A stretch of 64,000 nucleotides of DNA from CAZWEZ01 sp964632795. GTDB taxonomy: Bacteria; Pseudomonadota; Alphaproteobacteria; Rhodospirillales; 2-02-FULL-58-16. The stretch covers positions 62,001 through 126,000 of the forward strand of contig CAZWEZ010000001.1 of the NCBI GenBank assembly GCA_964632795.1. The letters are read 5' to 3'. A program made the translations under genes and the position numbers. Of the stretch, positions 41,326 to 49,450 are shown one piece after another. Position 1 is the first letter of the stretch. Each line of letters starts with the position of its first letter. The notes beneath the pieces are model-generated. The model was not told where the DNA came from. It was given only the letters and a program-made list of their open reading frames with translations, and searched no databases.

Positions 41326-41572
41326 TAATGACCCATAGAGACGGCTTTCCAAGGCTTTCGCCCTTGAGCGTGGCCCGCCGTGATGGCGGCCCATCACAAG
41401 GGCCGCGCGACGCTGTCCGAAAGCCTTGGAAAGCCGCCGTTCCGGTCGCCTCGGCGTGCCGCCGGAGGGCGTCGAAAAGCCTAGACGATGGCACCGCATC
41501 GCCGGCGGCTTTCCTCCTACCCAGCGGAACGCCGAGGCGATCTCTATGGGTCATTATCAGTGCACCTTGGTA
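41310..41572. mobile_element. MITE-like palindromic element, copy 2, with nested insert
   Basis: A 263-bp relative of the element at 35955-36113, flanked by the 3-bp duplication TCA (41307-41309 and 41573-41575). It is 104 bp longer. The extra part lies between AAAGCCG and TCTCTATGGG and has its own inverted ends, TCGCCTCGGCGT (41446-41457) and ACGCCGAGGCGA (41529-41540). The left end supplies the stop codon of the upstream methyltransferase gene. Confidence 0.8.
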
Positions 41573-41595
41573 TCAGTCATTATCGGCCTCGATCA

Positions 41596-42408
41596 ATGTT
41601 CCGGGCAGATAACAACGACGCCCCGGACCCCAAGAGTGGCTCGCCGGAGCGTTTCGGCTACTCCTGGGATCGCTTCTCCGAGCTCACCCCGGAACAGGAA
41701 ACGCAGTTCCGGCAATGGACCTGCCATCTCGACCCGGAGACCGGCTGGCGCGGCAAGACCTTCCTCGACGCCGGCTGCGGGGCCGGGCGCAACAGTTACT
41801 GGCCAATGACCTACGGCGCCGCGGGAGGGCTGGCCATCGACGTCGACGAACGCTCGCTGGCCGTCGCCCGGCGCAACCTGGCCGCTTTCCGGTCCATGGA
41901 GGTCAGGTTTCTCAGCATCTTCGACCTCGACGTCGAAGACGGCTTCGACATCGCCTTCTCGATCGGCGTCATCCACCATCTCGACGATCCGGAGCTGGCG
42001 GTGAGGAAGATGGCGCGGGCGGTGAAGCCCGGTGGGAAGGTTCTGATCTGGGTCTACGGCTACGAGAACCTGGAACTGTACGTCAACGTCCTGGCCCCGC
42101 TCAGGAAACTGCTGTTGGGCTGGCTTCCCATCGGACTGGTTCGCGTCCTGGCGTACTTTCCGGCGGTTCTGTTGTGGGCAGTTGTGCGCACCGGGTTGTT
42201 CAAGATCGAATACCTGCGGATGCTGCGCAGGTTCCCCTTCCACCACCTCCACCACATCGTCTTCGACCAGATGCTTCCCAGGACCGCCCATTACTGGCGG
42301 CGCGCGGAGGTCGAGGCCCTGATGCACCAAGCGGGACTGGAAGGAATCGACCTGACCTGGGTCAACCAGTTGTCGTGGTCGGCGATCGGCACCAAACCCG
42401 GCCGCTAG
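41596..42408 (+). CDS. Class I SAM-dependent methyltransferase
   Basis: A 270-residue methyltransferase. Motif I is TFLDAGCGAGRNSY, followed by GLAIDVDERSLAVARRNL and the substrate-side segment SIGVIHHLDDPELAV. The C-terminal part has hydrophobic helices (LPIGLVRVLAYFPAVLLWAV), suggesting membrane contact or a lipid-linked substrate. The ATG at 41596 is used because the longer frame begins inside the MITE-like element. It is the second methyltransferase gene in a row; the element separates the two. The acceptor is unknown. Its end overlaps by four bases the end of the oppositely read flavin enzyme gene. Confidence 0.87.
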   Translation: MFRADNNDAPDPKSGSPERFGYSWDRFSELTPEQETQFRQWTCHLDPETGWRGKTFLDAGCGAGRNSYWPMTYGAAGGLAIDVDERSLAVARRNLAAFRSMEVRFLSIFDLDVEDGFDIAFSIGVIHHLDDPELAVRKMARAVKPGGKVLIWVYGYENLELYVNVLAPLRKLLLGWLPIGLVRVLAYFPAVLLWAVVRTGLFKIEYLRMLRRFPFHHLHHIVFDQMLPRTAHYWRRAEVEALMHQAGLEGIDLTWVNQLSWSAIGTKPGR

Positions 42409-43514
42409 TGGATAGGATCATCCGGCACCGCCTTGTCCTTCAACGACGGGTGGGCGGGTTCGTATTGCCGGGGGTAGGCGGCGACCTCGCCCAGCTCCCT
42501 GGCCGCGTGCCAGGGCCAGCGCGGGTTGTAGAGCATGCCCCGGCCCAGCGCCACGATGTCGGCCTGGCCCGTGCGGACGATGGTTTCGGCCTGCCGCGCG
42601 TCGTCGATGCCCCCGACCGCGATCACCGCCATGCCGGTCGCCGCCTTGACCTGGGCGGCCAGTTCCACCTGGTAGCCGGGGCCGGGAACCAATTTCTGTT
42701 TCATCGACAGCCCGCCGCTGGAAACGTGGATGAAGTCGCAGCCCAGGCCTTCCAGGGCCTTGGCCAGGGATATGGTCTGGGCGACGTCCCATCCGCCGGC
42801 GATCCAATCGTCGCCGGAAACCCGGATTCCCAACGGCTTGCCGGCGGGCCAGGCCTTGCGCACCGCGGCGAAGACCTCGAGGGGAAACCGCATCCGGTTG
42901 TCGAGGGAACCGCCGTAGCCGTCGCTGCGCCGGTTGCTCAGCGGGGACAGGAACTGGTGCAGCAGGTAGCCGTGGGCGGAGTGGACCTCGATCAGATCGA
43001 ACCCGGCGTCATCGGCCCGCCCGGCGGCCTCGGCGAACGACGCCTTGATTCGTTCCATGCCTGCCGGGTCCAGGGCCTCGGGCGTCGGCCAGCCGTCGTC
43101 GAAGGGGATGGCGGAGGGGGCCACCGTCGGCAGCCCACCCTCCTCCGGCGGCGCCGGGGTGCCCCCCCGCCAGGGGGCGCGGGCCGAAGCCTTGCGCCCG
43201 GCGTGGGCCAACTGCACGCCGAGGGCGACGTTGCCGTAGTCCTTGCAGAATCCGACCACGCGGGCCAGCGCGTCGCGGTTGTCATCCCCATAGAGCCCCA
43301 GGCAATGGGGCGTGATGCGGCCTTCGGGGACGACCGCCGTGGCCTCGACGATCAACAGTCCGCTTCCCGACACCGCGAGGTGGCCGTAATGCATCAGGTG
43401 CCAGTCGCCGGCGTTGCCCTCGAGAGCGCTGTACTGGCACATGGGGGCGATGGCGATGCGGTTGGCAAGGGTCAGTTGGCGCATCTCGATCGGCGAAAAC
43501 AGCATGGTGTCCAT
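42405..43514 (-). CDS. Old Yellow Enzyme family NADH:flavin oxidoreductase (YqjM-like)
   Basis: A 369-residue FMN enzyme that reduces activated C=C bonds. The sequence shows PMCQYSA near residue 25, with the Cys that tunes FMN in YqjM-type enzymes, and HSAHGYLLHQFLSPLSNRR with the two substrate-binding histidines. FMN-binding segments near the end are VIAVGGIDD and VALGRGMLYNPRW. Length fits the class III group. It is a single gene, convergent with the methyltransferase. The natural substrate is not known. An internal ATG at 43505 could also serve as start. Confidence 0.94.
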   Translation of the reverse strand: MDTMLFSPIEMRQLTLANRIAIAPMCQYSALEGNAGDWHLMHYGHLAVSGSGLLIVEATAVVPEGRITPHCLGLYGDDNRDALARVVGFCKDYGNVALGVQLAHAGRKASARAPWRGGTPAPPEEGGLPTVAPSAIPFDDGWPTPEALDPAGMERIKASFAEAAGRADDAGFDLIEVHSAHGYLLHQFLSPLSNRRSDGYGGSLDNRMRFPLEVFAAVRKAWPAGKPLGIRVSGDDWIAGGWDVAQTISLAKALEGLGCDFIHVSSGGLSMKQKLVPGPGYQVELAAQVKAATGMAVIAVGGIDDARQAETIVRTGQADIVALGRGMLYNPRWPWHAARELGEVAAYPRQYEPAHPSLKDKAVPDDPIH

Positions 43515-43696
43515 GGGTTGTTTCTCGGTATCGTCAAGGGTTTCAGGGCCGGGCCGGCGGCCATCCTATCCGAGCCGGGTCGGCCCGTCTTCTTCGAATG
43601 ATCGCGAAACCTTGACGCAATGGTACTCGCTGACGACACTATGCCCATGCAAGGGGACCGACGGCGGCCGTGAGATGCCGATTTCGGCGGGGTGAC

Positions 43697-44257
43697 ATGA
43701 GCGACCTTCAAGCGAAAACCCAGGACATGGACGACGAGCTGTACCAGGCCCAGACCGAAAACCGCCAACTGAAGGACACGATCAACGCCCTGCGGAGCGA
43801 GTTGGAGAACACCCGCTTCGAGCACGAGACAAACGTCCAGAAGGCGGTCGCCGAGGCCAACGACGAGATGGTCCAAATCAAGGCCACCGCCCAGGCCCTG
43901 CGCGACGGGTTGGAGAACCTGCGTTTCGAGAAGGAGGAGAGCGTCCAGAAGGCGGTCGCCGAGGGCAACGACGAGATGCTCCAAATCAAGGCCACCGCCC
44001 AGGCCCTGCGCGACGAGTTGGAGAACCTGCGTTTCGAGAAGGAGGAAAGCGTCCAGAAGGCGGTCGCCGAGGGCAACGACGAGAGCCGCCAACTCAAGGC
44101 CACCGCCCAGGCGTTGCGTGACGAATTGGACAGAACCACGGCAACCTACGAGCAGAAAATCCAGGATTTGGAACGCGCCGCGCGTGACGACAAGGACTAC
44201 CTGCAGAAGACGATCGGGGTTCTCAGGGAGGAATTAGAGGAACGACATGGCACCTAA
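43697..44257 (+). CDS. Coiled-coil protein with three 36-residue repeats
   Basis: A 186-residue, almost wholly coiled-coil protein. Three 36-residue repeats of the type LENLRFEKEESVQKAVAEGN plus DEMLQIKATAQALRDE make up the middle, with heptad-like spacing. GGCGGGG lies just before the ATG at 43697. Its last 11 bases overlap the start of the GAF-cyclase gene, so translation is probably coupled. It could act as a scaffold or dimerisation partner for the cyclase or the response regulator. There is no signal peptide or family match that I recognise. Confidence 0.8.
   Translation: MSDLQAKTQDMDDELYQAQTENRQLKDTINALRSELENTRFEHETNVQKAVAEANDEMVQIKATAQALRDGLENLRFEKEESVQKAVAEGNDEMLQIKATAQALRDELENLRFEKEESVQKAVAEGNDESRQLKATAQALRDELDRTTATYEQKIQDLERAARDDKDYLQKTIGVLREELEERHGT
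43802..44125 (+). repeat. Three 108-bp tandem repeats in the coiled-coil gene
   Basis: Units begin at 43802, 43910 and 44018. The second and third are nearly identical; the first has drifted. The 36-residue unit length keeps the coiled-coil heptads close to register. Confidence 0.9.
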
Positions 44258-46547
44258 CAATCAGTCCCCAACGGCCGGCGCGCGAAAGAACGGCGGTTCG
44301 GCCTCCAGCGAAAGCATGAAGCTGCGCCAGGCCCAGATGCTGCTCAGCGTCTCGCGAACGGTGGCGGCGCTCGAGACGGTGGACGAGGTGATCGAAACCA
44401 TGGTCACGATCGCCACCCGGGAGACCGGCGCCGAACGCGGGACCCTGTTCCTCAACGACGATCAGACCGGGGAATTGTACTCGCGCGTCGCCCAGGGGAC
44501 CGTCCAACGCGAGTTAAGGTTGTTGAACAACACCGGCATCGCCGGGCACGTGTTCACCACCGGCCAGGGGATGATCATTCACGACGCCTACAAGGACAAA
44601 CGGTTCAACCGCACCATCGACCAGCAGACCGGCTTCGTCACCAAGAGCATCCTTTGCGCCCCGGTGAGAACCGTCAAGGGCGAGATCATCGGCGTCGCCC
44701 AGTCCCTCAACAAGCTGAAGGGCCGGTTCACCAAGGGCGACCTGGCGATGCTCGAGGCGATGACCACCCAGGCCGCGGTCGCCCTCCAGAGCACCCAGTT
44801 CGTCGAACGGATGAAGAAGACCCGGACCCAGGAGATGGAATTCCTCGACGTGGTCTCCGACGTCACCGCCGAGATCGACCTCGGGGCGCTGCTGGCCAAG
44901 GTCATGAGCGAGGCGACGCGGATGCTCAAGGCCGACCGCTCGACGCTGTTCCTCAACGACGAGAAGACCAACGAGCTGTTCTCCCGCGTCGCCCAGGGCG
45001 ATTCGGTGGGCGAGATCCGCCTTCCCAACCACCTGGGGATCGCCGGCACCGTGTTCACCTCGGGGGTATCGGTCAACATCCCGTATTGCTATGCCGACCT
45101 CAGGTTCAACCCGGCCTTCGACAAGAAGACCGGCTATTTCACCCGCTCCATGCTGTGCGTGCCGGTGATCAACAAGAACGGCAAGACCATCGGCGTCACC
45201 CAGGTCCTGAACAGACGAGGCGGCCCCTTCACCGCCGAGGACGAGCAGCGCCTCAAGGCCTTCACCGCCCAGGTCGCCATCGCGCTGGAGAACGCCAAGC
45301 TGTTCGACGACGTCCAGAACATGAAGAACTACAACGAGAGCATGCTCGAAAGCATGTCCAACGGCGTCATCACCATGGACGAGGACGGCAATATCGTCAC
45401 CTGCAACGCCGCCGGCCTTCGCATCCTCAAGGTTTCGCCCGACGACATCATCGAGAAGCAGGCCAAGGAGTTCTTCACCAACTCCAACGCCTGGATCATG
45501 GAGAAGCTTCGCAAGGTCGAGGAAACCCAGGAATCAGACGTCTACATGGACGCCGAGATGGAGGTCGAAGAAGAGAAGCTGTCGGTCAACCTGACGTTCC
45601 TTCCCCTGCTCAGCGCCGAGCAGAAGAAACTCGGCTCGATGATCATGATCGAGGACATCAGCACCGAAAAGCGCATGAAATCGACCATGTCGCGTTACAT
45701 GGACCCGGCGATCGCGGACCAGATGCTGGCGGGCGGCGGCGAGGACGCGCTGGGAGGCGTCAGCGCCGTCACCACGGTGCTGTTCTCGGATGTGCGCGGC
45801 TTCACCACCCTGACCGAGGAACTGGGCGCCCAGGGTACGGTGACCCTGCTCAACGAGTACTTCACCATCATGGTCGAGTGCATCACCCGCGAAGGCGGGA
45901 TGCTGGACAAGTTCATCGGCGACGCCATCATGGCCGCCTTCGGCCTGCCCATCGCCCACGACGACGACGAGGACCGGGGCGTGCGGGCCGCCATTTCCAT
46001 GCTCACCGACCTCGAGGCGTGGAACGTGGAGCGCATCTCCAATGGCCAGAAGCCGGTGTATATGGGCATCGGACTGAACACCGACACGGTGGTTTCGGGG
46101 AACATCGGCTCGCCCAAGCGGATGGACTACACGCTGATCGGCGACGGGGTCAACCTAGCCGCCCGCCTGGAAAGCGCCTGCAAGCAGTATTCGGCCAAGC
46201 TGCTGATCAGCAAGAACACTTACGACAAGCTGAAGGGGACCTATCGCATCCGCGACATCGACGACGTGGTGGTCAAGGGCAAGACCGAGCCGGTCCGGGT
46301 CTACGAAGTCCTCGACTACCATACCGACGAGTCGTTTCCCAACCTGATGGAGGTGGTCAACCACTTCAAGGAGGGACGCGACCACTACCGCAAGGGGGCG
46401 TGGGACAAGGCCGTCAAGTCGTTCAAGGAGTGCCTCAAGCTCCACCCCGAGGACAAGCTGTCTCAGATCTATATCGAATGGTGCGGCGCATATAAGAAGC
46501 ACCCGCCCAAGGACTGGAAGGGAATCCGGGTGGCGACATCCAAGTGA
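44247..46547 (+). CDS. GAF-GAF-PAS class III adenylate cyclase
   Basis: A 766-residue cyclase. Two GAF domains (about residues 40-190 and 215-370; both with a TLFLND segment), a PAS-like domain (about 375-490) and a class III cyclase domain (about 515-700). The cyclase has VLFSDVRGFT and GDAIMAAFG for the two metal aspartates, Lys in LDKFIGD and Asp in MDYTLIGDG for adenine choice, and NLAARLE for the transition-state Asn and Arg, so it should make cAMP. A short TPR-like tail follows. GAF and PAS domains suggest control by small ligands. It overlaps the coiled-coil gene and is followed by a response regulator. Confidence 0.93.
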   Translation: MAPNNQSPTAGARKNGGSASSESMKLRQAQMLLSVSRTVAALETVDEVIETMVTIATRETGAERGTLFLNDDQTGELYSRVAQGTVQRELRLLNNTGIAGHVFTTGQGMIIHDAYKDKRFNRTIDQQTGFVTKSILCAPVRTVKGEIIGVAQSLNKLKGRFTKGDLAMLEAMTTQAAVALQSTQFVERMKKTRTQEMEFLDVVSDVTAEIDLGALLAKVMSEATRMLKADRSTLFLNDEKTNELFSRVAQGDSVGEIRLPNHLGIAGTVFTSGVSVNIPYCYADLRFNPAFDKKTGYFTRSMLCVPVINKNGKTIGVTQVLNRRGGPFTAEDEQRLKAFTAQVAIALENAKLFDDVQNMKNYNESMLESMSNGVITMDEDGNIVTCNAAGLRILKVSPDDIIEKQAKEFFTNSNAWIMEKLRKVEETQESDVYMDAEMEVEEEKLSVNLTFLPLLSAEQKKLGSMIMIEDISTEKRMKSTMSRYMDPAIADQMLAGGGEDALGGVSAVTTVLFSDVRGFTTLTEELGAQGTVTLLNEYFTIMVECITREGGMLDKFIGDAIMAAFGLPIAHDDDEDRGVRAAISMLTDLEAWNVERISNGQKPVYMGIGLNTDTVVSGNIGSPKRMDYTLIGDGVNLAARLESACKQYSAKLLISKNTYDKLKGTYRIRDIDDVVVKGKTEPVRVYEVLDYHTDESFPNLMEVVNHFKEGRDHYRKGAWDKAVKSFKECLKLHPEDKLSQIYIEWCGAYKKHPPKDWKGIRVATSK

Positions 46548-46563
46548 GGAGAAGGAAAAGCCG

Positions 46564-46929
46564 TTGAAGCTCTTCATTGTCGACGACGACGCGGACATCA
46601 TCGAGGTGATGACCGCGCTGCTGGAGGCGGCCGGTCATTCGGTCTCCTCGAGCACCGCCGGCACCGACGCCCTGCCCCGGATCGCCGCCAAACGGCCGGA
46701 CTGCGTGCTGAGCGACCTGATGATGGCCGAGCTGGACGGGCTGGAACTGTGCCGGGAGTTGCGCCGCCGGACCGACCTGGGCGGCCTCAAGGTGGTCATG
46801 GTGTCGGCCAGGACCAACGATTATTGGAAGAGCCGGGCCCGCGATGCCGGCGCCGACGGCTATATCACCAAGCCGCTGGACCCCGACACGTTCGCCGGCT
46901 TGGTGATGGATATCGTCGAAGGGGGATGA
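46564..46929 (+). CDS. Single-domain response regulator (CheY-like)
   Basis: A 121-residue receiver domain with no output domain. The acidic pocket is IVDDDAD, the phosphorylation Asp is in LSDLMM near residue 52, the switch residue is in VMVSAR and Lys in ITKPL. The TTG at 46564 is used as start, with AAGGAAAA upstream; no ATG fits. It follows the cyclase gene by 16 bases and may modulate it or the neighbouring cyclase. No histidine kinase is encoded in the window, so the phosphodonor is unknown. Confidence 0.9.
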   Translation: MKLFIVDDDADIIEVMTALLEAAGHSVSSSTAGTDALPRIAAKRPDCVLSDLMMAELDGLELCRELRRRTDLGGLKVVMVSARTNDYWKSRARDAGADGYITKPLDPDTFAGLVMDIVEGG

Positions 46930-46948
46930 TACCAAGGGTCCCGGGCGC

Positions 46949-49195
46949 CTACTTGGTGGTGGCGATGAAGACGCCGTCCCAGTCGGGAGGCGGCGGGTTG
47001 ACCTCGTATTCGGTGACTCGCTCCTCGTAGAGGTCGTAGAGGCCGGCGATCCTGTACTCGTTGACCAGACCCCGGCACTTGGCGATCAGCTCGCGGGCCT
47101 TCGACCATTCCTGGGCGCGGTAGGTGACGATCATCTCCTCGTTGGCCTGCTTGAGGTTCTGGAAGTCCTCACTGGCCGCCACCTCCTCGTCGCCCATCAG
47201 GGCATGGATGTGGACGCCCTCTGTCTTGCCCTTGACCTGGATGAAGTCGAGCTCGACGGTCGCCAGCTCGGGGACCGCCGCACAGGTGTTGGGGCCGAGG
47301 ACGATGTCGACGCCGTAGTTCTTGGACTGGCCTTCCAGGCGCGCGGCCAGGTTCACGGTGTCGCCCAGCACCGAGTAGTCGAAACGCTGGTCCGACCCCA
47401 TGTTGCCGACCACGCACTCGCCCGAATTGAGCCCGAGGCCGACCTTGAGCGGGATGTGCTTGCGGCCCTCATCCTTGGCTTCCTGCTCCAGCCTGACGTT
47501 GAGGGGGGCCATCTCGGCCAGCATTTTCAGCGCCGAGATACAGCCGTTGAGTTGGTGCCGGTCGTCGTCCAGGGGGGCGTTCCAGAAGGCCATGATGCAG
47601 TCGCCCATGTACTTGTCGACGGTGCCCTGGTTGTCGAGGATGACGTTGGTCAGCGGGGTCAGCAGCTTGTTGATGAGGCTGGTCAGGCCGACGGCGTCGA
47701 ACTGCTCGGAGATGGTGGTGAAGCCGCGCACGTCGCAGAACAGCAGGGTCAAATCCCGCTTGTCGCCGCCCAGCTTGAGCTGGCTCGGGTCTCCGGCCAC
47801 CTTCTCGACCATCGCCGGGGACAGGTACTTGGAAAAGGCGTCCCGGGTCTGGCGGCGCTGGGCCTCTTCCTTGACGTAGCTCCACCCGGTCAGCAGGATG
47901 TAGAGGACCAGGATCGAGAGGATGGCGTAGCCGGCATCGAACAGCAGTTGCTTCTGGTCGAACAGGTACCACGACGTGCCCCCGGCGCCGGCCAGCACGA
48001 CGATGAAAAGCAACGCCGTCCATTTGGCGCCGACCCTGGGCACCAGCCAGATCATCAGCAGGCCGCCGAACAGGATCAAGGCCATCTCGGCGGCCAGGAA
48101 GTAGTTGGGGCGGTTGAGGTAGGCTCCGTTGGCCGCCGCCTCGATCAACTGGACGTGGATCTCGACCCCGGGAATGACCGCGTCGACGGGGGTCGATCGG
48201 ATATCGAGAAGCCCCACTGCCGAGGTGCCGACGATGGTCAGCTTGCCCTTGATCAATGCCGGGTCGACGGTCCCCGCCAGGACATCCCGGGCCGAAACGT
48301 ACTTGGACTTGTCGCTCTTCGAGAAGTAGGGCCACACCCGGCCCTGCCTGTCGGTGGGGATCTGGAACTTGGGGGTCACCTTCATCGTCCGGATCCCGGC
48401 CCGGTCGGCCTGGACGACGATGGTCTTGCGATTGAAGGCGACCCGCAGCATCTCGATGGCCAGTGACGGATAAAGATCGTTCTTGAAGCCGAACAGCGTC
48501 GGTACCCGCCGGACGATGCCGTCCGGTTCCGGTACCAGCGAGAAGATGCCGTGGCCCACCGCCGCGGCCTCGAGCACCGGGATGTTGCGGACCAGGGACT
48601 TGAAATGGGGGAGGAACCTTTTCGGGTCCACGTCCTTGCTCGACTTGAGCAACGCCACCGACTTCTTGACCGGCGGACCAGCCTTGGTTTCGCGCTCCTC
48701 CCAAAAGCCGGCCTGGCCCAGGACTACCCGGCTCTTCTTGATGATATTGGCGAAGGCCTGGTCGTTGCCGGGCAGCGCGCGCAGTTTTTTCTTGGTCTCT
48801 TCGTCGAGTCCGTAGAGGGAATCGGCGACATCGGACGGGTTCATCCGGTCCGGCTCGGCGAACACGATGTCGAAGGCGACCAGGACGGCGCCCATCTGCA
48901 TCAGGTTCTGCACCAACTGGGCGAGGATGTTGCGCGGCCAGGGCCACTGGCCGATCTCGGCCAGGCTCGCCTCGTCGAGGTCGATGATGGTCACCGGCTT
49001 CTGCTGGGGCGGGGGAATCTCGCGGGGCTTGGTCTTCTGATAGAAATCGAAGGTCTTCAGCCGCAGGGTCTCCAACGGCGCGGGGTCTATCCGGTAAACC
49101 ACCAGCATGCCGGCCAGGAGGGCCAGGGCGATCATTCTTTCGAGGGTAAAGGCGCGGCGGAGAAACCTGCCGATCTTGCCGATTACAGCCTCCAT
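46949..49195 (-). CDS. CHASE2-domain class III adenylate cyclase
   Basis: A 748-residue sensor cyclase. One N-terminal membrane helix precedes a periplasmic CHASE2 domain (about residues 55-345), three more helices follow (about 350-430) and the class III cyclase domain is C-terminal (about 465-650): LLFCDVRGFT, KYMGDCIMAFW, DYSVLGDTVNLAARLEG. All main catalytic residues are present, with the Lys/Asp pair for ATP. The ATG at 49195 is chosen over a frame open to 49372. It is convergent with the response regulator. CHASE2 senses unknown extracellular signals, so this is a second, membrane-coupled cAMP source. Confidence 0.93.
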   Translation of the reverse strand: MEAVIGKIGRFLRRAFTLERMIALALLAGMLVVYRIDPAPLETLRLKTFDFYQKTKPREIPPPQQKPVTIIDLDEASLAEIGQWPWPRNILAQLVQNLMQMGAVLVAFDIVFAEPDRMNPSDVADSLYGLDEETKKKLRALPGNDQAFANIIKKSRVVLGQAGFWEERETKAGPPVKKSVALLKSSKDVDPKRFLPHFKSLVRNIPVLEAAAVGHGIFSLVPEPDGIVRRVPTLFGFKNDLYPSLAIEMLRVAFNRKTIVVQADRAGIRTMKVTPKFQIPTDRQGRVWPYFSKSDKSKYVSARDVLAGTVDPALIKGKLTIVGTSAVGLLDIRSTPVDAVIPGVEIHVQLIEAAANGAYLNRPNYFLAAEMALILFGGLLMIWLVPRVGAKWTALLFIVVLAGAGGTSWYLFDQKQLLFDAGYAILSILVLYILLTGWSYVKEEAQRRQTRDAFSKYLSPAMVEKVAGDPSQLKLGGDKRDLTLLFCDVRGFTTISEQFDAVGLTSLINKLLTPLTNVILDNQGTVDKYMGDCIMAFWNAPLDDDRHQLNGCISALKMLAEMAPLNVRLEQEAKDEGRKHIPLKVGLGLNSGECVVGNMGSDQRFDYSVLGDTVNLAARLEGQSKNYGVDIVLGPNTCAAVPELATVELDFIQVKGKTEGVHIHALMGDEEVAASEDFQNLKQANEEMIVTYRAQEWSKARELIAKCRGLVNEYRIAGLYDLYEERVTEYEVNPPPPDWDGVFIATTK

Positions 49196-49450
49196 TCCAC
49201 CCTTCGGCCGCTTCCGCCTCGCGGATGCAAAGGCCGCCTTCCACGTTCCCGTTGCCCCCCGTGAGCGAAACGCTTCACCACCGGCGGGCAACTTCCCATA
49301 TCTAAAATCCAGTACACCGGGACGCGGCAAACAGGTCAAGGCGTAATTGCCGAACCGGTGCCCCGCGGCCACCTGGAAACGCTGCCCAGTACCGACTTGT
49401 GATGGTCGGTACTAGCTTCACGCAAATGGCCAGCGTATACTTGTGGACAA

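Noticed and set aside
46928..46937. TACCAAGGG as a remnant of a MITE end; also TACCAAGG at 56724
   Set aside because: Only eight or nine bases match the element's end and nothing of the body follows, which is too little to support a remnant.
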